Origin: VXNE01 sp963668365
Lineage (GTDB): Bacteria; Pseudomonadota; Gammaproteobacteria; Pseudomonadales; Azotimanducaceae
Length of the DNA stretch: 64,000 bases
Assembly (NCBI GenBank): GCA_963668365.1
Contig: OY764266.1
Coordinates: 682,001 to 746,000, forward strand
Direction: 5' to 3'
Part shown: piece after piece, positions 42,234 to 51,348 of the stretch
Position numbering within the stretch: position 1 is the stretch's first letter
How the letters are laid out: each line of letters begins with the position of its first letter
Program-made: the position numbers and the translations under genes
Notes under the pieces: model-generated
What the model saw: only the letters and a program-made list of their open reading frames with translations
Database searches by the model: none
Told to the model about the DNA's origin: nothing

Positions 42234-44121
42234 CTATTCCGCCGAATCGATCCAGGTGCTGTCCGGCCTGGAACCAGTGCGTCGCCGTCCCGGCATGTAC
42301 ACGGACACCACGCGTCCGGATCACCTGGTGCTCGAAGTGGTGGACAACTCCGTCGACGAGGTCATCAGCGGCTTCGCCACCGAAGTGGAGGTGACGCTAT
42401 TCGCGGACGGGTCCGTCGAAGTGCTCGACGACGGCCGCGGCATGCCCGTGGACATGCATCCGGAGCACAAGCTGACGGGCGTCGAGCTCATATTGACCAA
42501 GCTCCATGCCGGCGGCAAGTTCGACCGCAAGAACTACAGCTTCTCCGGCGGTCTGCACGGCGTCGGCGTGTCGGTGGTCAACGCGCTGTCGAACTGGCTC
42601 GAGGTCGAAGTCAAGCGGGACGGCAGCGTGCACCGCCAGCGGTTCGAGAACGGCGACCCCGTGACCACGCTCGATATCGTCGACTCCGTCGGCAGGCGCA
42701 ATACCGGGACACGCATCGTCTTCGAGCCCAATCCGGAGTATTTCGACTCGCCCGCGTTCGGCCTGGCCAAACTGCGTCACATCCTGCGCGCGAAGGCGGT
42801 GCTGTGTCCGGGGCTTCGCGTGAGCCTCACCGTGGAGGAAAAGCCGGAGCAGGCCGCAACAGACACCTGGCTATATGAGTCCGGGCTTGCGGAGTATCTG
42901 GGCAGTTCCCTGCCGCCCGAGGATCCCATCCTGGCGAAGCCTTTCGTACACAGCGCCGAAGGCAGCGAGGAGTCCGTGGACTGGGCCCTGCAGTGGATTC
43001 CCGGTCCGGGCCCGCTCGTGACCGAGAGCTACGTCAACCTCGTGCCCACGCCGCTCGGGGGAACGCACGTCAACGGACTGCGCAGCGGCCTGCTCGAGGC
43101 GCTGAGGGAGTTCTGCGAGTTTCGCGACCTGCTCCCGCGCAACCTGAAGCTCGCCTCCGACGACCTCTGGGACCGGTGCGCCTACGTCCTGTCGGCCAAG
43201 CTGGCCGAGCCGCAGTTCAGCGGCCAGACGAAGGAGCGCCTGTCCTCCCGCCGGGCGGCCGCGTTCGTCGGGGGGGTGGCCAAGGACGCCTTCAGCCTCT
43301 GGCTGAACGAGAATCCGCAGGAGGGTTCGAAGCTCGCAGAGCTCGCCATCGCCAACGCGCAAAAGCGTTTGCTCGCGAGCAAGAAGGTCGCAAGGAAAAA
43401 GGTCCTGTCCGGTCCCGCCCTGCCGGGCAAGCTGACCGACTGTTCGAACCAGGATACCGAACAGGCCGAACTGTTCCTGGTCGAGGGCGACTCCGCCGGA
43501 GGTTCCGCCAAACAGGCGCGCGACCGCGAATACCAGGCGATCATGCCGCTCAAGGGCAAGATACTCAACACTTGGGAAGTCGACGCGAGCCAGGTGCTCG
43601 GTTCGCAGGAAGTGCACGACATCTCGCTCGCCATCGGCGTGGAGCCGGGGTCCGAGAACCTCGACGGCCTGCGCTACGCCAAGGTATGCATCCTCGCGGA
43701 CGCGGACTCCGACGGCGCCCATATCGCGACCCTGCTCTGCGCGCTGTTCCTGCGACATTTCCCGGCGCTGGTCGAAGCCGGCCACGTATACGTCGCCATG
43801 CCGCCGCTTTACCGCATCGACATCGGCAAGGAGGTCTTCTACGCGCTCGACGATGAAGAGCGCCAGGGCGTGCTCGATCGCATCGTCGCCGAGAAGAAGC
43901 GCGGCAATCCGGTGGTGCAGCGGTTCAAGGGCCTGGGCGAGATGAATCCCATGCAACTGCGCGAATCGACGATGGCCCCCGACAGCCGGCGGCTGGTGCA
44001 GCTGTCGCTGGGGGCGAAGGAGAAGACCGTGGAGATCATGGACATGCTGCTTGCCAAGAAGCGCGCGTCCGACCGGCGCGACTGGCTCGAGGCGAAGGGA
44101 GACCAGGCGGTGATCGCATGA
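42214..44121 (+). CDS. parE: DNA topoisomerase IV subunit B
   Basis: 635-residue ATPase subunit. Starts with TTG at 42214 (MKKLPSSYSAESIQVLSGLE), overlapping cpdA by 20 bp. The GHKL ATPase site is visible in LEVVDNSVDEVISG and VEVLDDGRGMPVDMH, and the loop GGLHGVGVSVVNALS. The TOPRIM segment is AELFLVEGDSAGGSAKQARD (EGDSAGG) and ILADADSDGAHIATLL (DSD). The C-terminus, RFKGLGEMNPMQL, is intact. ATGA overlap with parC indicates equimolar synthesis of the A2B2 enzyme, which decatenates daughter chromosomes. Confidence 0.96.
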   Translation: MKKLPSSYSAESIQVLSGLEPVRRRPGMYTDTTRPDHLVLEVVDNSVDEVISGFATEVEVTLFADGSVEVLDDGRGMPVDMHPEHKLTGVELILTKLHAGGKFDRKNYSFSGGLHGVGVSVVNALSNWLEVEVKRDGSVHRQRFENGDPVTTLDIVDSVGRRNTGTRIVFEPNPEYFDSPAFGLAKLRHILRAKAVLCPGLRVSLTVEEKPEQAATDTWLYESGLAEYLGSSLPPEDPILAKPFVHSAEGSEESVDWALQWIPGPGPLVTESYVNLVPTPLGGTHVNGLRSGLLEALREFCEFRDLLPRNLKLASDDLWDRCAYVLSAKLAEPQFSGQTKERLSSRRAAAFVGGVAKDAFSLWLNENPQEGSKLAELAIANAQKRLLASKKVARKKVLSGPALPGKLTDCSNQDTEQAELFLVEGDSAGGSAKQARDREYQAIMPLKGKILNTWEVDASQVLGSQEVHDISLAIGVEPGSENLDGLRYAKVCILADADSDGAHIATLLCALFLRHFPALVEAGHVYVAMPPLYRIDIGKEVFYALDDEERQGVLDRIVAEKKRGNPVVQRFKGLGEMNPMQLRESTMAPDSRRLVQLSLGAKEKTVEIMDMLLAKKRASDRRDWLEAKGDQAVIA

Positions 44122-46388
44122 CCACGACCCCCATGGACACCGCCAACGGCACCGAATCCGTCCCGCTCTGGGAGTACACGGAGAAGGCGTATCTCGACTA
44201 CTCGATGTACGTCATCAACGACCGCGCCCTGCCGCATGTCGGCGATGGCCTGAAGCCGGTGCAGCGCCGCATCGTGTACGCGATGTCCCAGCTTGGACTG
44301 TCGCCGCAGGCGAAATTCGCGAAGTCGGCCCGTACCGTGGGCGAAGTGCTGGGGCGCTTCCACCCGCACGGCGAAAACGCCTGCTATGAAGCCATGGCGC
44401 TCATGGCGCAACCCTTCTCGCTGCGCTATCCGCTGATCGAAGGCCAGGGCAACTGGGGCGCCCCGGACGATCCCAAGTCCTTCGCCGCCCAGCGCTACAC
44501 CGAGGCGCGCCTGTCGAAATACGCCGAACTGCTGCTGTCCGAGGTTCGGCAGGGCACGGTCGACTTCACTCCGAACTTCGACGGCACGGTCGACGAACCC
44601 AGGCTGCTGCCCGCGCGCGTTCCGGTCTTGTTGCTGAACGGCAGCACCGGCATTGCCGTCGGCATGGCGACAGACGTCCTGCCGCACAATCTGCGGGAAG
44701 TGGTGGCCGCCTGCATCCGGCTGCTCGACGAGCCGGACGCCACGGACCGGGACCTCATGGAACAGATCCGGGGACCGGACTTCCCCAGCAACGCTCTCGT
44801 CATCACGCCGCCCGAAGACCTGCTGGCGGCGTACCGCGCGGGGCGCGGTTCGGTTCGCGCCCGGGCCCGCTACGCGCGCGAGAACGGCGAGATCGTTGTC
44901 GACGCGCTGCCCTACCAGACGTCCTCGTCGAAGATCGTGGAACAGATCGCGCAACAGATGCAGGCGCGAAAGCTGCCGATGGTCGTCGACGTGCGGGACG
45001 AGTCGGACCACGAGAGTCCGACCCGCGTCGTCATCGTGCCACGTTCCAATCGCGTGGACGTCGAGCGGCTCATGAGCCACCTGTTCGCTTCGACCGATCT
45101 CGAACGCAGCTATCGCATCAATTTCAATGTCATCGGGCTCGACCAGAAGCCTCGGGTGCTCGGACTCAAGGCGCTGCTGGCGGAGTGGCTCAGGTTCCGG
45201 CGCAACACCGTGCGGCGGCGCCTCAAGTTCCGCCGCGATCAGATCGATGCCCGACTGCATGTCGTCGATGGCCTTCTCACGGCGTTCTTCAATCTCGACG
45301 AGGTGATCCGGATCATCCGGGAGGAAGACGACCCGGCCGCGCATCTCATGGCGCGTTTCGACCTCACCGCCGAGCAGACGACCGCCATCCTGGACCTTCG
45401 GCTGCGCCAACTGGCCAGGCTCGAGGAAGACGCGCTGCGGGACGAACGCAGCGCCCTTGACGACGAGCGCCGGGAACTCACGGGCATTCTCGATTCGAGT
45501 TCCCGTCTCAAGACGCTGATCAAGCGCGAACTCGAAGCCGACGCGGAGAAGTTCGGCGACGCGCGGCGCTCCGAGTTCCTCGAAGCCGAGGAGGCGCGCC
45601 AGTTCGCCGCCGAGGAACTGACGTCCAACGAACCGATCACCGTCATCCTGTCCGCCAAGGGCTGGGTGCGTTCCGCCAAGGGCCATGAAATCGAGGCCGA
45701 TTCGCTGTCCTATCGCGCCGGCGACGAACTCTGCGCGTCCGCCCGCGGGCGCACCAACGACACGCTGCTGTTCTTCGACTCCACCGGGCGCAGCTACGCT
45801 GTCGCCGCGCACACGCTGCCCTCGTCCCGAGGCCAGGGCGAGCCGCTGACCGGTCGCCTGAATCCGCCACAGGGCGCGCGCTTCATCGGCACGGCGATCG
45901 GTTCCGCGGGTGACAAGCTCCTCCTCGCGTCGGACGCCGGCTACGGTTTCGTCGGAACCGTCGGCGCGATGACGACAAAGAACCGCGCGGGCAAGAGCGT
46001 GCTCAACGTGCCGAAGGACAGCCATGTGATGTCGCCAGTGCCGGTCGCAGGCAAGAGTCACGTCGCCGCCGCGACAAGCCAGGGGCGCCTGCTCGTATTC
46101 CCCATCGCCGAGTTGCCCGAACTGAACCGGGGCAAGGGCAACAAGATCATCAATATCCCCCCGGCCGCGCTCAAGGCCCGCGAGGAGTTCCTCGCCGGCG
46201 TCGTTCCGATCGCGAGCACGGACCGCCTGATCGTGCGCGCGGGCGGGCGCAAGATGCGGTTGCGCTTCAAGGATCTCGAAGGCTACATGGGCGAACGCGC
46301 GCGGCGCGGCCGCCTGCTGCCGAGGGGCCTTCAGCGGGTCTCCGCCCTCGAAGCGGAAGAACGTCGGCGCCGGCCGGCAAAGAGCTGA
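44118..46388 (+). CDS. parC: DNA topoisomerase IV subunit A
   Basis: 756 residues. The breakage-reunion domain contains the active-site Tyr in SFAAQRYTEARLSKY. The quinolone-determining region reads GRFHPHGENACYEAMALMAQ. The positions matching E. coli ParC Asp79-Ser80 are Glu-Asn, while Glu84 is kept. The C-terminal beta-pinwheel domain (about 490-740) has several degenerate GxxxK-type repeats. The 3' end overlaps the convergent gene at 46331-47491 by 58 bp. Confidence 0.96.
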   Translation: MTTTPMDTANGTESVPLWEYTEKAYLDYSMYVINDRALPHVGDGLKPVQRRIVYAMSQLGLSPQAKFAKSARTVGEVLGRFHPHGENACYEAMALMAQPFSLRYPLIEGQGNWGAPDDPKSFAAQRYTEARLSKYAELLLSEVRQGTVDFTPNFDGTVDEPRLLPARVPVLLLNGSTGIAVGMATDVLPHNLREVVAACIRLLDEPDATDRDLMEQIRGPDFPSNALVITPPEDLLAAYRAGRGSVRARARYARENGEIVVDALPYQTSSSKIVEQIAQQMQARKLPMVVDVRDESDHESPTRVVIVPRSNRVDVERLMSHLFASTDLERSYRINFNVIGLDQKPRVLGLKALLAEWLRFRRNTVRRRLKFRRDQIDARLHVVDGLLTAFFNLDEVIRIIREEDDPAAHLMARFDLTAEQTTAILDLRLRQLARLEEDALRDERSALDDERRELTGILDSSSRLKTLIKRELEADAEKFGDARRSEFLEAEEARQFAAEELTSNEPITVILSAKGWVRSAKGHEIEADSLSYRAGDELCASARGRTNDTLLFFDSTGRSYAVAAHTLPSSRGQGEPLTGRLNPPQGARFIGTAIGSAGDKLLLASDAGYGFVGTVGAMTTKNRAGKSVLNVPKDSHVMSPVPVAGKSHVAAATSQGRLLVFPIAELPELNRGKGNKIINIPPAALKAREEFLAGVVPIASTDRLIVRAGGRKMRLRFKDLEGYMGERARRGRLLPRGLQRVSALEAEERRRRPAKS

Positions 46389-47491
46389 GCCTGGCGCTCA
46401 ATCACGCTCCCGTACGATCCAAGGGCCGCGTGGACGAGACGATAGCCGCTCAGGTTGGTTCCGGCCAGGGCCCGGCGCGGCGCCATATCCGCGGCCAGCT
46501 TGTCTGGCCCGTCGATCCGGGAGAACACGTCTTCGCTGACGGCAAGTTTTCCATCCGGGGCCAATGCGGACAGGAGCAGAGCCTCGCGGGCCTCCTCGGA
46601 CTCCTCGACGGTCACGTTCGGTGCGGGTTCGTCGCGACGGTGCAGGCCGAAGCGAAACGTCGGCTGTGAGCGCGCGGCGCGTCGAAAATTCGTAAGTTCG
46701 ATCACCTTCGCAGTCAATAGCGCCGCGCAACACACTTCGAAACAGCGGTCACTGCTCTCGGTATCGTCAAACATGACGAGGATCCCCGTACCGGGCAATG
46801 GCTCCGCTTTGCCGCCATAGATGTTCGCGACTTGGTCCGCTCGCTCAAGTGCGAGCCCGAGCACCGCGCCCTGTTCCTCTCCCGGCATGTTCTTCTGATC
46901 GAACAGGTTGACTACAAGGATGAACGCGGCACCGGCTTCGACACTCTCCGCATCCGCTTCACGCGCCTTCGAAGATCGCATCAGGCGGGGGCCGACAACC
47001 GCCAAGCCTATGGTTGCTGCCAGTGCGAGCAGCCAGAACGGCACCGAGACGAAAACCAGTTCCGCCACCGTCGGACGGAAACGCGCTCGATCCAGGACGA
47101 TCCGCGCATAGCCGACTACCGTATCGTCCGCGGCAACCGGGTACGTGTGATGCACGGTCCCAACCTCTCGCGCGTCGCGGCCCGAGAAGACCAGGACACG
47201 ATCATCGACGGTATACAGACTGAACCCGACCACCTCGTCGAACGCCGTCATCCGGTGCCCAAGATTGCTGAACGCCACGGGGTTCGGCCGCAGCATGGGC
47301 TCGGCCGCCAATTCTGCCGCCAACGTGCCCAATGCATCGCCGAAACGGTCCATGCGCACGGTCGCCCGCCGCTCCAGCACATGATCGACCAATGCGAAAA
47401 CCGCCGCCGACGCGACGAGAAAACCGCCCGTAGCCGCCCACACCACCGCAGGTACGCGTCGGATGTGCTCGAACACAGGCGTTGGCTTCAC
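46331..47491 (-). CDS. Uncharacterised two-helix membrane protein, possible degenerate cyclase-like cytoplasmic domain
   Basis: 386 residues. A first membrane helix (VPAVVWAATGGFLVASAAVF), a periplasmic sensor-sized segment (about 35-140, including VVGFSLYTVDDRVLVFSGRD), a second helix (VFVSVPFWLLALAATIGLAV), then a cytoplasmic domain of about 210 residues. The latter (AAFILVVNLFDQKN, GTGILVMFDDTESSD, CFEVCCAALLTAKVI) recalls the strand-helix layout of class III nucleotidyl cyclases but lacks clear catalytic Asp pairs. It overlaps parC 3' to 3' by 58 bp. Could be a signalling sensor; function unknown. Confidence 0.6.
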   Translation of the reverse strand: MKPTPVFEHIRRVPAVVWAATGGFLVASAAVFALVDHVLERRATVRMDRFGDALGTLAAELAAEPMLRPNPVAFSNLGHRMTAFDEVVGFSLYTVDDRVLVFSGRDAREVGTVHHTYPVAADDTVVGYARIVLDRARFRPTVAELVFVSVPFWLLALAATIGLAVVGPRLMRSSKAREADAESVEAGAAFILVVNLFDQKNMPGEEQGAVLGLALERADQVANIYGGKAEPLPGTGILVMFDDTESSDRCFEVCCAALLTAKVIELTNFRRAARSQPTFRFGLHRRDEPAPNVTVEESEEAREALLLSALAPDGKLAVSEDVFSRIDGPDKLAADMAPRRALAGTNLSGYRLVHAALGSYGSVIERQAQLFAGRRRRSSASRAETR

Positions 47492-47665
47492 TACGAGGGG
47501 GGCGAATCCCGGAAACGTAGCACGGCGGCGCCATGTAACTCAATTGGTGCCGAGCCGGCATTTCGACATGCGCCCACGCGTCCGCGAACCGGACCGCCGG
47601 CCGGCGCATTCTGCCCCGAGCGGCCTTCGCGTATCATTCGGGTTTTTCCAGCGCAACTCGAAGCC

Positions 47666-48238
47666 ATGGCCACCTACGCGACCAATCAATTCCGATCCGG
47701 CTTGAAGGTGCTGCTCGAGTCGGATCCCTGTTCGATTATCGAAAACGAATTCGTCAAGCCCGGGAAGGGTCAGGCATTCAATCGCGTCAAGTTCCGCAAC
47801 CTGAAGACGGGACGCGTCTGGGAGCGCACCTTCAAGAGCGGCGAGACCATCGAAGCCGCCGACGTCATGGAGGTCGAAATGGAGTACCTCTACACCGACG
47901 GGCAGTTCTGGCACTTCATGAAGACCGACGGCAGCTACGAACAACTGGCCGCGGGCGATGCGGCCGTCTCGGAGGCGCGAAACTGGCTGAGGGAGCAGGA
48001 TTCCTTCATGGTCACGCTGTGGAACGGCGAGCCGATCTCCGTCACGCCACCGAATTTCGTCGAGCTCGAGGTCGCCGAAACCGACCCGGGCCTCAGGGGC
48101 GACACAGCCCAGGGAGCGACCAAACCCGCTACGATGACGACCGGCGCCACCGTCAAGGTGCCCCTGTTCGTCAACATCGGCGACGTCCTCCGCATCGACA
48201 CGCGCACCGGGGAATACGTCGGCCGAGTCAAGAGTTGA
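47666..48238 (+). CDS. efp: Translation elongation factor P
   Basis: 190 residues: MATYATNQFRSGLKVLLESD, domain I with EFVKPGKGQAFNR. Lys34 (the KPGK lysine) is exactly the residue that EpmA beta-lysylates in E. coli, and the modifying enzyme EpmA is encoded right after it. EF-P rescues ribosomes stalled at polyproline. Domains II and III follow (VEMEYLYTDGQFWHFM, VPLFVNIGDVLRIDTRTGEY). The stop overlaps the epmA TTG (TTGA). Confidence 0.96.
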   Translation: MATYATNQFRSGLKVLLESDPCSIIENEFVKPGKGQAFNRVKFRNLKTGRVWERTFKSGETIEAADVMEVEMEYLYTDGQFWHFMKTDGSYEQLAAGDAAVSEARNWLREQDSFMVTLWNGEPISVTPPNFVELEVAETDPGLRGDTAQGATKPATMTTGATVKVPLFVNIGDVLRIDTRTGEYVGRVKS

Positions 48239-49107
48239 CCGCCGATCGGCGACCCCGTCGGGAACCCGCCTGGGGACCCGCCTGCAACGTCGAGGCGCTC
48301 AGCGCGCGGGCGCGCATGCTCCGAGCCGTCCGGCGTTTTTTCGAGGAACGCGATGTTCTCGAAGTACAGGTGCCGGTGCTAGGTCGGCACGCCGTCACCG
48401 ATCCCGCGATCAAGTGCATCCGGTCGCAGGACGGGCGATTCCTTCAACCGTCTCCCGAGTACCACATGAAGCGCCTGCTCGCCGCCGGCGCGCCATCGAT
48501 CTTCAGCATCGGTCCCGCGTTCAGGGCCGATGAGGCCGGCCGCTGGCACAACCCCGAATTCGCAATGCTCGAGTGGTACCGACTCGGTTTCGACGCCGAG
48601 GAACTGATGGCCGAAATTGCCGCGCTGGTCGATGTGCTTCTCGGACCCTCCGACTACGAACGGCGCACCTTCGCGAGCCTCGCGGACCTCAATATCGACG
48701 ACGCTGCCACCGAAGAACTTGACCTCGCCATCGCCGACGCCATCGCCGAACTGCGGGGCAACCGCGTATTCGTCACCGACTACCCGGCAAGGCAAGCCGC
48801 GCTGGCGCGGGTCTCGAACGGCGTCGCCGACCGGTTCGAGCTCGTCATCGATGGCATCGAGGTCGCGAACGGTTACCGGGAACTCCAGGATGTCGAGAAA
48901 CTTGCCCGGCGCATGGCCGAGGACAACATGGTGCGCTGCGAGCGCAATCAGCGAGCGGTCGATATCGACCCGGCATTCCTCGCGGCGCACGCCGCGGGGT
49001 TGCCGGACTGCGCCGGCGTCGCGGTGGGATTCGATCGCCTGGCAGCGCTCAAGCTTGGCGTCGACACCCTGGCGGGCGCCATGCCGTTTCCCTACGACCG
49101 CGCCTGA
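48235..49107 (+). CDS. epmA: EF-P lysine ligase EpmA (GenX/PoxA)
   Basis: 290-residue class II lysyl-tRNA-synthetase paralogue without the anticodon-binding domain. Motif 2 is seen in FSIGPAFRADEAGRWHNPEF and motif 3 in CAGVAVGFDRLAALKLG. It transfers (R)-beta-lysine to EF-P Lys34. The start is TTG at 48235 overlapping the efp stop, so the modifier and its substrate are translated together. No EpmB aminomutase gene is in this window. The end overlaps psd by 16 bp in convergent orientation. Confidence 0.92.
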   Translation: MTADRRPRREPAWGPACNVEALSARARMLRAVRRFFEERDVLEVQVPVLGRHAVTDPAIKCIRSQDGRFLQPSPEYHMKRLLAAGAPSIFSIGPAFRADEAGRWHNPEFAMLEWYRLGFDAEELMAEIAALVDVLLGPSDYERRTFASLADLNIDDAATEELDLAIADAIAELRGNRVFVTDYPARQAALARVSNGVADRFELVIDGIEVANGYRELQDVEKLARRMAEDNMVRCERNQRAVDIDPAFLAAHAAGLPDCAGVAVGFDRLAALKLGVDTLAGAMPFPYDRA

Positions 49108-49928
49108 CCTTGCGTGGAAAGGCCAATGCACTGCCCCATGCGAATGGGCATGCTTGGCTTCAGGCCGGCGTCCAACTCGACCGCGCCCTGGGGAAACAAT
49201 ACGATCACCGTGGACCCGAGCAGGAACCGGCCCACCTCCTCGGCGCGATCGAAGCGCATTCCGGCCCGGCGCTCCAGGCGCATGCGGTAGGGCGACCGCG
49301 GTCCGTCGGACCATGCCGTCTCGATGCTCGCGACGATCAACGCGCCAACGAAAACCAGCGCGTAGCCGTCGAATTCACACACCAGCCGCTCGTTGCGGCA
49401 AAAGAGGCCCGCGACGGAAGTCTGCGATCCCTCGTTCACCGGAAACAGCCGCCCGGGAACCTCGATGGTGCGTTCAAGGCGACCGGCGGCGGGCGCGTGG
49501 ACGCGATGGTAATCCCTGGGAGACAGGTAGATGGTGATATACGCGCCGCCCTCGTACCGTCTCGCGAGATCCGTGTCCGTCAGCAGCGCGGCCGCGGAGA
49601 ACCTGTGGCCCTTCGCCTGCAGCAGTCGCCCTTCTTCCACGACCCCGAACTGGCTTATGTATCCGTCCGCCGGACTGACGATCTCGCGTTCATCATCGGG
49701 CAAGGGCCGCGCACCGGGTTTGAGGCGACGCGTAAAGAAGTCATTGAACGACCCGTAGTCTTCGGGCGACGCGTGTTCCGCCTCGCTCAGATCGACCCCA
49801 TAGTGTTGTGCGAAAGCACGCACAAGGGCCTGCGAGATCGGACGAATCTCGGTTCGTCCGAGGACGCCCGCCAGGCGCGAGATCGCCTGCGTCGGGAGCG
49901 CCTGACTTAGCCCGGCGAGACTCAGCAT
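49092..49928 (-). CDS. psd: Phosphatidylserine decarboxylase proenzyme
   Basis: 278 residues. It makes phosphatidylethanolamine at the inner membrane and self-cleaves to create a pyruvoyl group; the cleavage Ser is in FLLGSTVIVLFP (LGS). Other family segments: SFNDFFTRRLKPGARPL, IVSPADGYISQFGVV, and YHRVHAPAAGRLERTIEVPG with the catalytic His. ATG 49926-49928 overlaps the stop of the sulfurtransferase upstream. Confidence 0.94.
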   Translation of the reverse strand: MLSLAGLSQALPTQAISRLAGVLGRTEIRPISQALVRAFAQHYGVDLSEAEHASPEDYGSFNDFFTRRLKPGARPLPDDEREIVSPADGYISQFGVVEEGRLLQAKGHRFSAAALLTDTDLARRYEGGAYITIYLSPRDYHRVHAPAAGRLERTIEVPGRLFPVNEGSQTSVAGLFCRNERLVCEFDGYALVFVGALIVASIETAWSDGPRSPYRMRLERRAGMRFDRAEEVGRFLLGSTVIVLFPQGAVELDAGLKPSMPIRMGQCIGLSTQGQARS

Positions 49929-50728
49929 TCGATCGGCGTGTCGTCGCGATTTCCCCACTCCGACCACGATCCCGGGTAGGCGCGGATGCGGGGATAGCCA
50001 AGCAGGCGCGCCGCCATATAGGCGAGTCCGGAGCGGTGGTGGGTCTGACAATGGACGATCACGTCGCACTCCTTGCGAATGCCTCGCGACGCGAGACAGC
50101 CGCCGAGGTCCTCGATCAGGCGCATGTCCCGCCGCCGGTCGATCAGGTCCAGCCAATCGAGGTGCGTTGCCCCGGGCATGTGCCCGTTTCGTGCCGCCGT
50201 CGGCTTGATGCCCGCATATTCCTCCGCGCTGCGACAATCCCAGATGGTCGCGTCCGCTTGCTCCAGCGCCTCCCGCACCGCGTCGATTCGCGCGATGGGA
50301 TCCGGGTTCACGACAATCTCGATATCGGACGGGTTCGGTGCCGATTGCGGGCCGGACGCGAGCGGCAGACCCGCCGCGGCCCAGGCATGCAGGCCGCCGT
50401 CGAGATAGAGCCAGTCCTCGTGGCCGATGACGTCCAGTGTCCAGGCCAGGCGACCCGCCCAGCCGCCGCCTTCGTCGTCGCAGGTCACCACGGTTCGCCC
50501 GCGCGTCAGACCGATGCGACGGAACAGCGCCGTCAGCAACGATTCGGACGGCAGTTCGCCGGGGGCCGGCGGATAGCCCCGAACGAGGTCTGTCGGCGCG
50601 ACATGCATCGCACCCGGAATGTGCGCCTGGGCGAAAACCGGCAGAGAAGTTACCTGCGCGATGAGGAGATCGTCGCTTGACGACCGTACGGCAAGTTCTT
50701 CCGCCGTGATGGTTGCGGGCTGGGACAC
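49922..50728 (-). CDS. Tandem-rhodanese sulfurtransferase
   Basis: 268 residues with two rhodanese domains (about 7-125 and 140-265). The C-terminal domain carries the active-site Cys227 in VIVHCQTHHRSGLAYM; the N-terminal equivalent reads VVTCDDEGGGWAGRLAW and does not form a normal loop. It probably moves sulfane sulfur from thiosulfate or a mercaptopyruvate-like donor. In E. coli rsgA occupies the place between psd and orn; here this gene does. It overlaps psd by 7 bp. Confidence 0.85.
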   Translation of the reverse strand: MSQPATITAEELAVRSSSDDLLIAQVTSLPVFAQAHIPGAMHVAPTDLVRGYPPAPGELPSESLLTALFRRIGLTRGRTVVTCDDEGGGWAGRLAWTLDVIGHEDWLYLDGGLHAWAAAGLPLASGPQSAPNPSDIEIVVNPDPIARIDAVREALEQADATIWDCRSAEEYAGIKPTAARNGHMPGATHLDWLDLIDRRRDMRLIEDLGGCLASRGIRKECDVIVHCQTHHRSGLAYMAARLLGYPRIRAYPGSWSEWGNRDDTPIEC

Positions 50729-50808
50729 GGATTCACCCGGCTGGACGAGGTTGATGTCTCGCCGAATGATATATGCTCCCGGACGCAGTTACCCCATCAG
50801 GGCGAAGC

Positions 50809-51348
50809 ATGCCGCCGCACCTTGTCTGGATGGATATGGAGATGACCGGCCTCGACCCGGAGGTCGACGTCATCCTTGAAATCGCGACCATCGTCACCGA
50901 CAGCGAACTCAACGCGATCGCCGAGGGACCGGTGCTGCCCGTCTCGCAGCCGGAGGCGGCGCTTGCCCGCATGGACGAGTGGAATACCGAGCACCACAAC
51001 GCTTCCGGGCTTGTCGACCGCGTACGGCAGGACGGGGTGCCCCTCATCGAGGCCGAGGCGCAAACGCTGGACTTTCTCGAGCGGCACACGACACGGGGCA
51101 CATCGCCGCTGTGCGGCAACACGATATGGCAGGACCGGCGTTTTCTCATCAAGTACATGCCGGAGGTCGCCGCCTTCCTGCACTACCGCATCATCGACGT
51201 CTCGAGCATCAAGGAACTCGCCTTCCGTTGGCGCCCGGAGCTTATCTCGCAAATGCACAAGCACAACGCGCACCGCGCGCTGGAAGACATCCGCGAGTCG
51301 ATCAACGAACTCAGGCTCTATCGCGAGCGTTTCTTCAGGGCGCCTTGA
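50809..51348 (+). CDS. orn: Oligoribonuclease
   Basis: 179-residue DEDDh exonuclease that removes 2-5-nt RNA and pGpG. LVWMDMEMTGLDPEVDVILE (DxE), GNTIWQDRRFLIKYMPEVAA (middle Asp), and HKHNAHRALEDIRESI (His and Asp) complete the site. ATG 50809 gives the family N-terminus. The 3' end overlaps queG (convergent) by 14 bp. Confidence 0.96.
   Translation: MPPHLVWMDMEMTGLDPEVDVILEIATIVTDSELNAIAEGPVLPVSQPEAALARMDEWNTEHHNASGLVDRVRQDGVPLIEAEAQTLDFLERHTTRGTSPLCGNTIWQDRRFLIKYMPEVAAFLHYRIIDVSSIKELAFRWRPELISQMHKHNAHRALEDIRESINELRLYRERFFRAP

Noticed and set aside
43839..46061. 740-codon minus-strand frame
   Set aside because: Antisense shadow of parC and the end of parE in GC-rich DNA; no recognisable domain.
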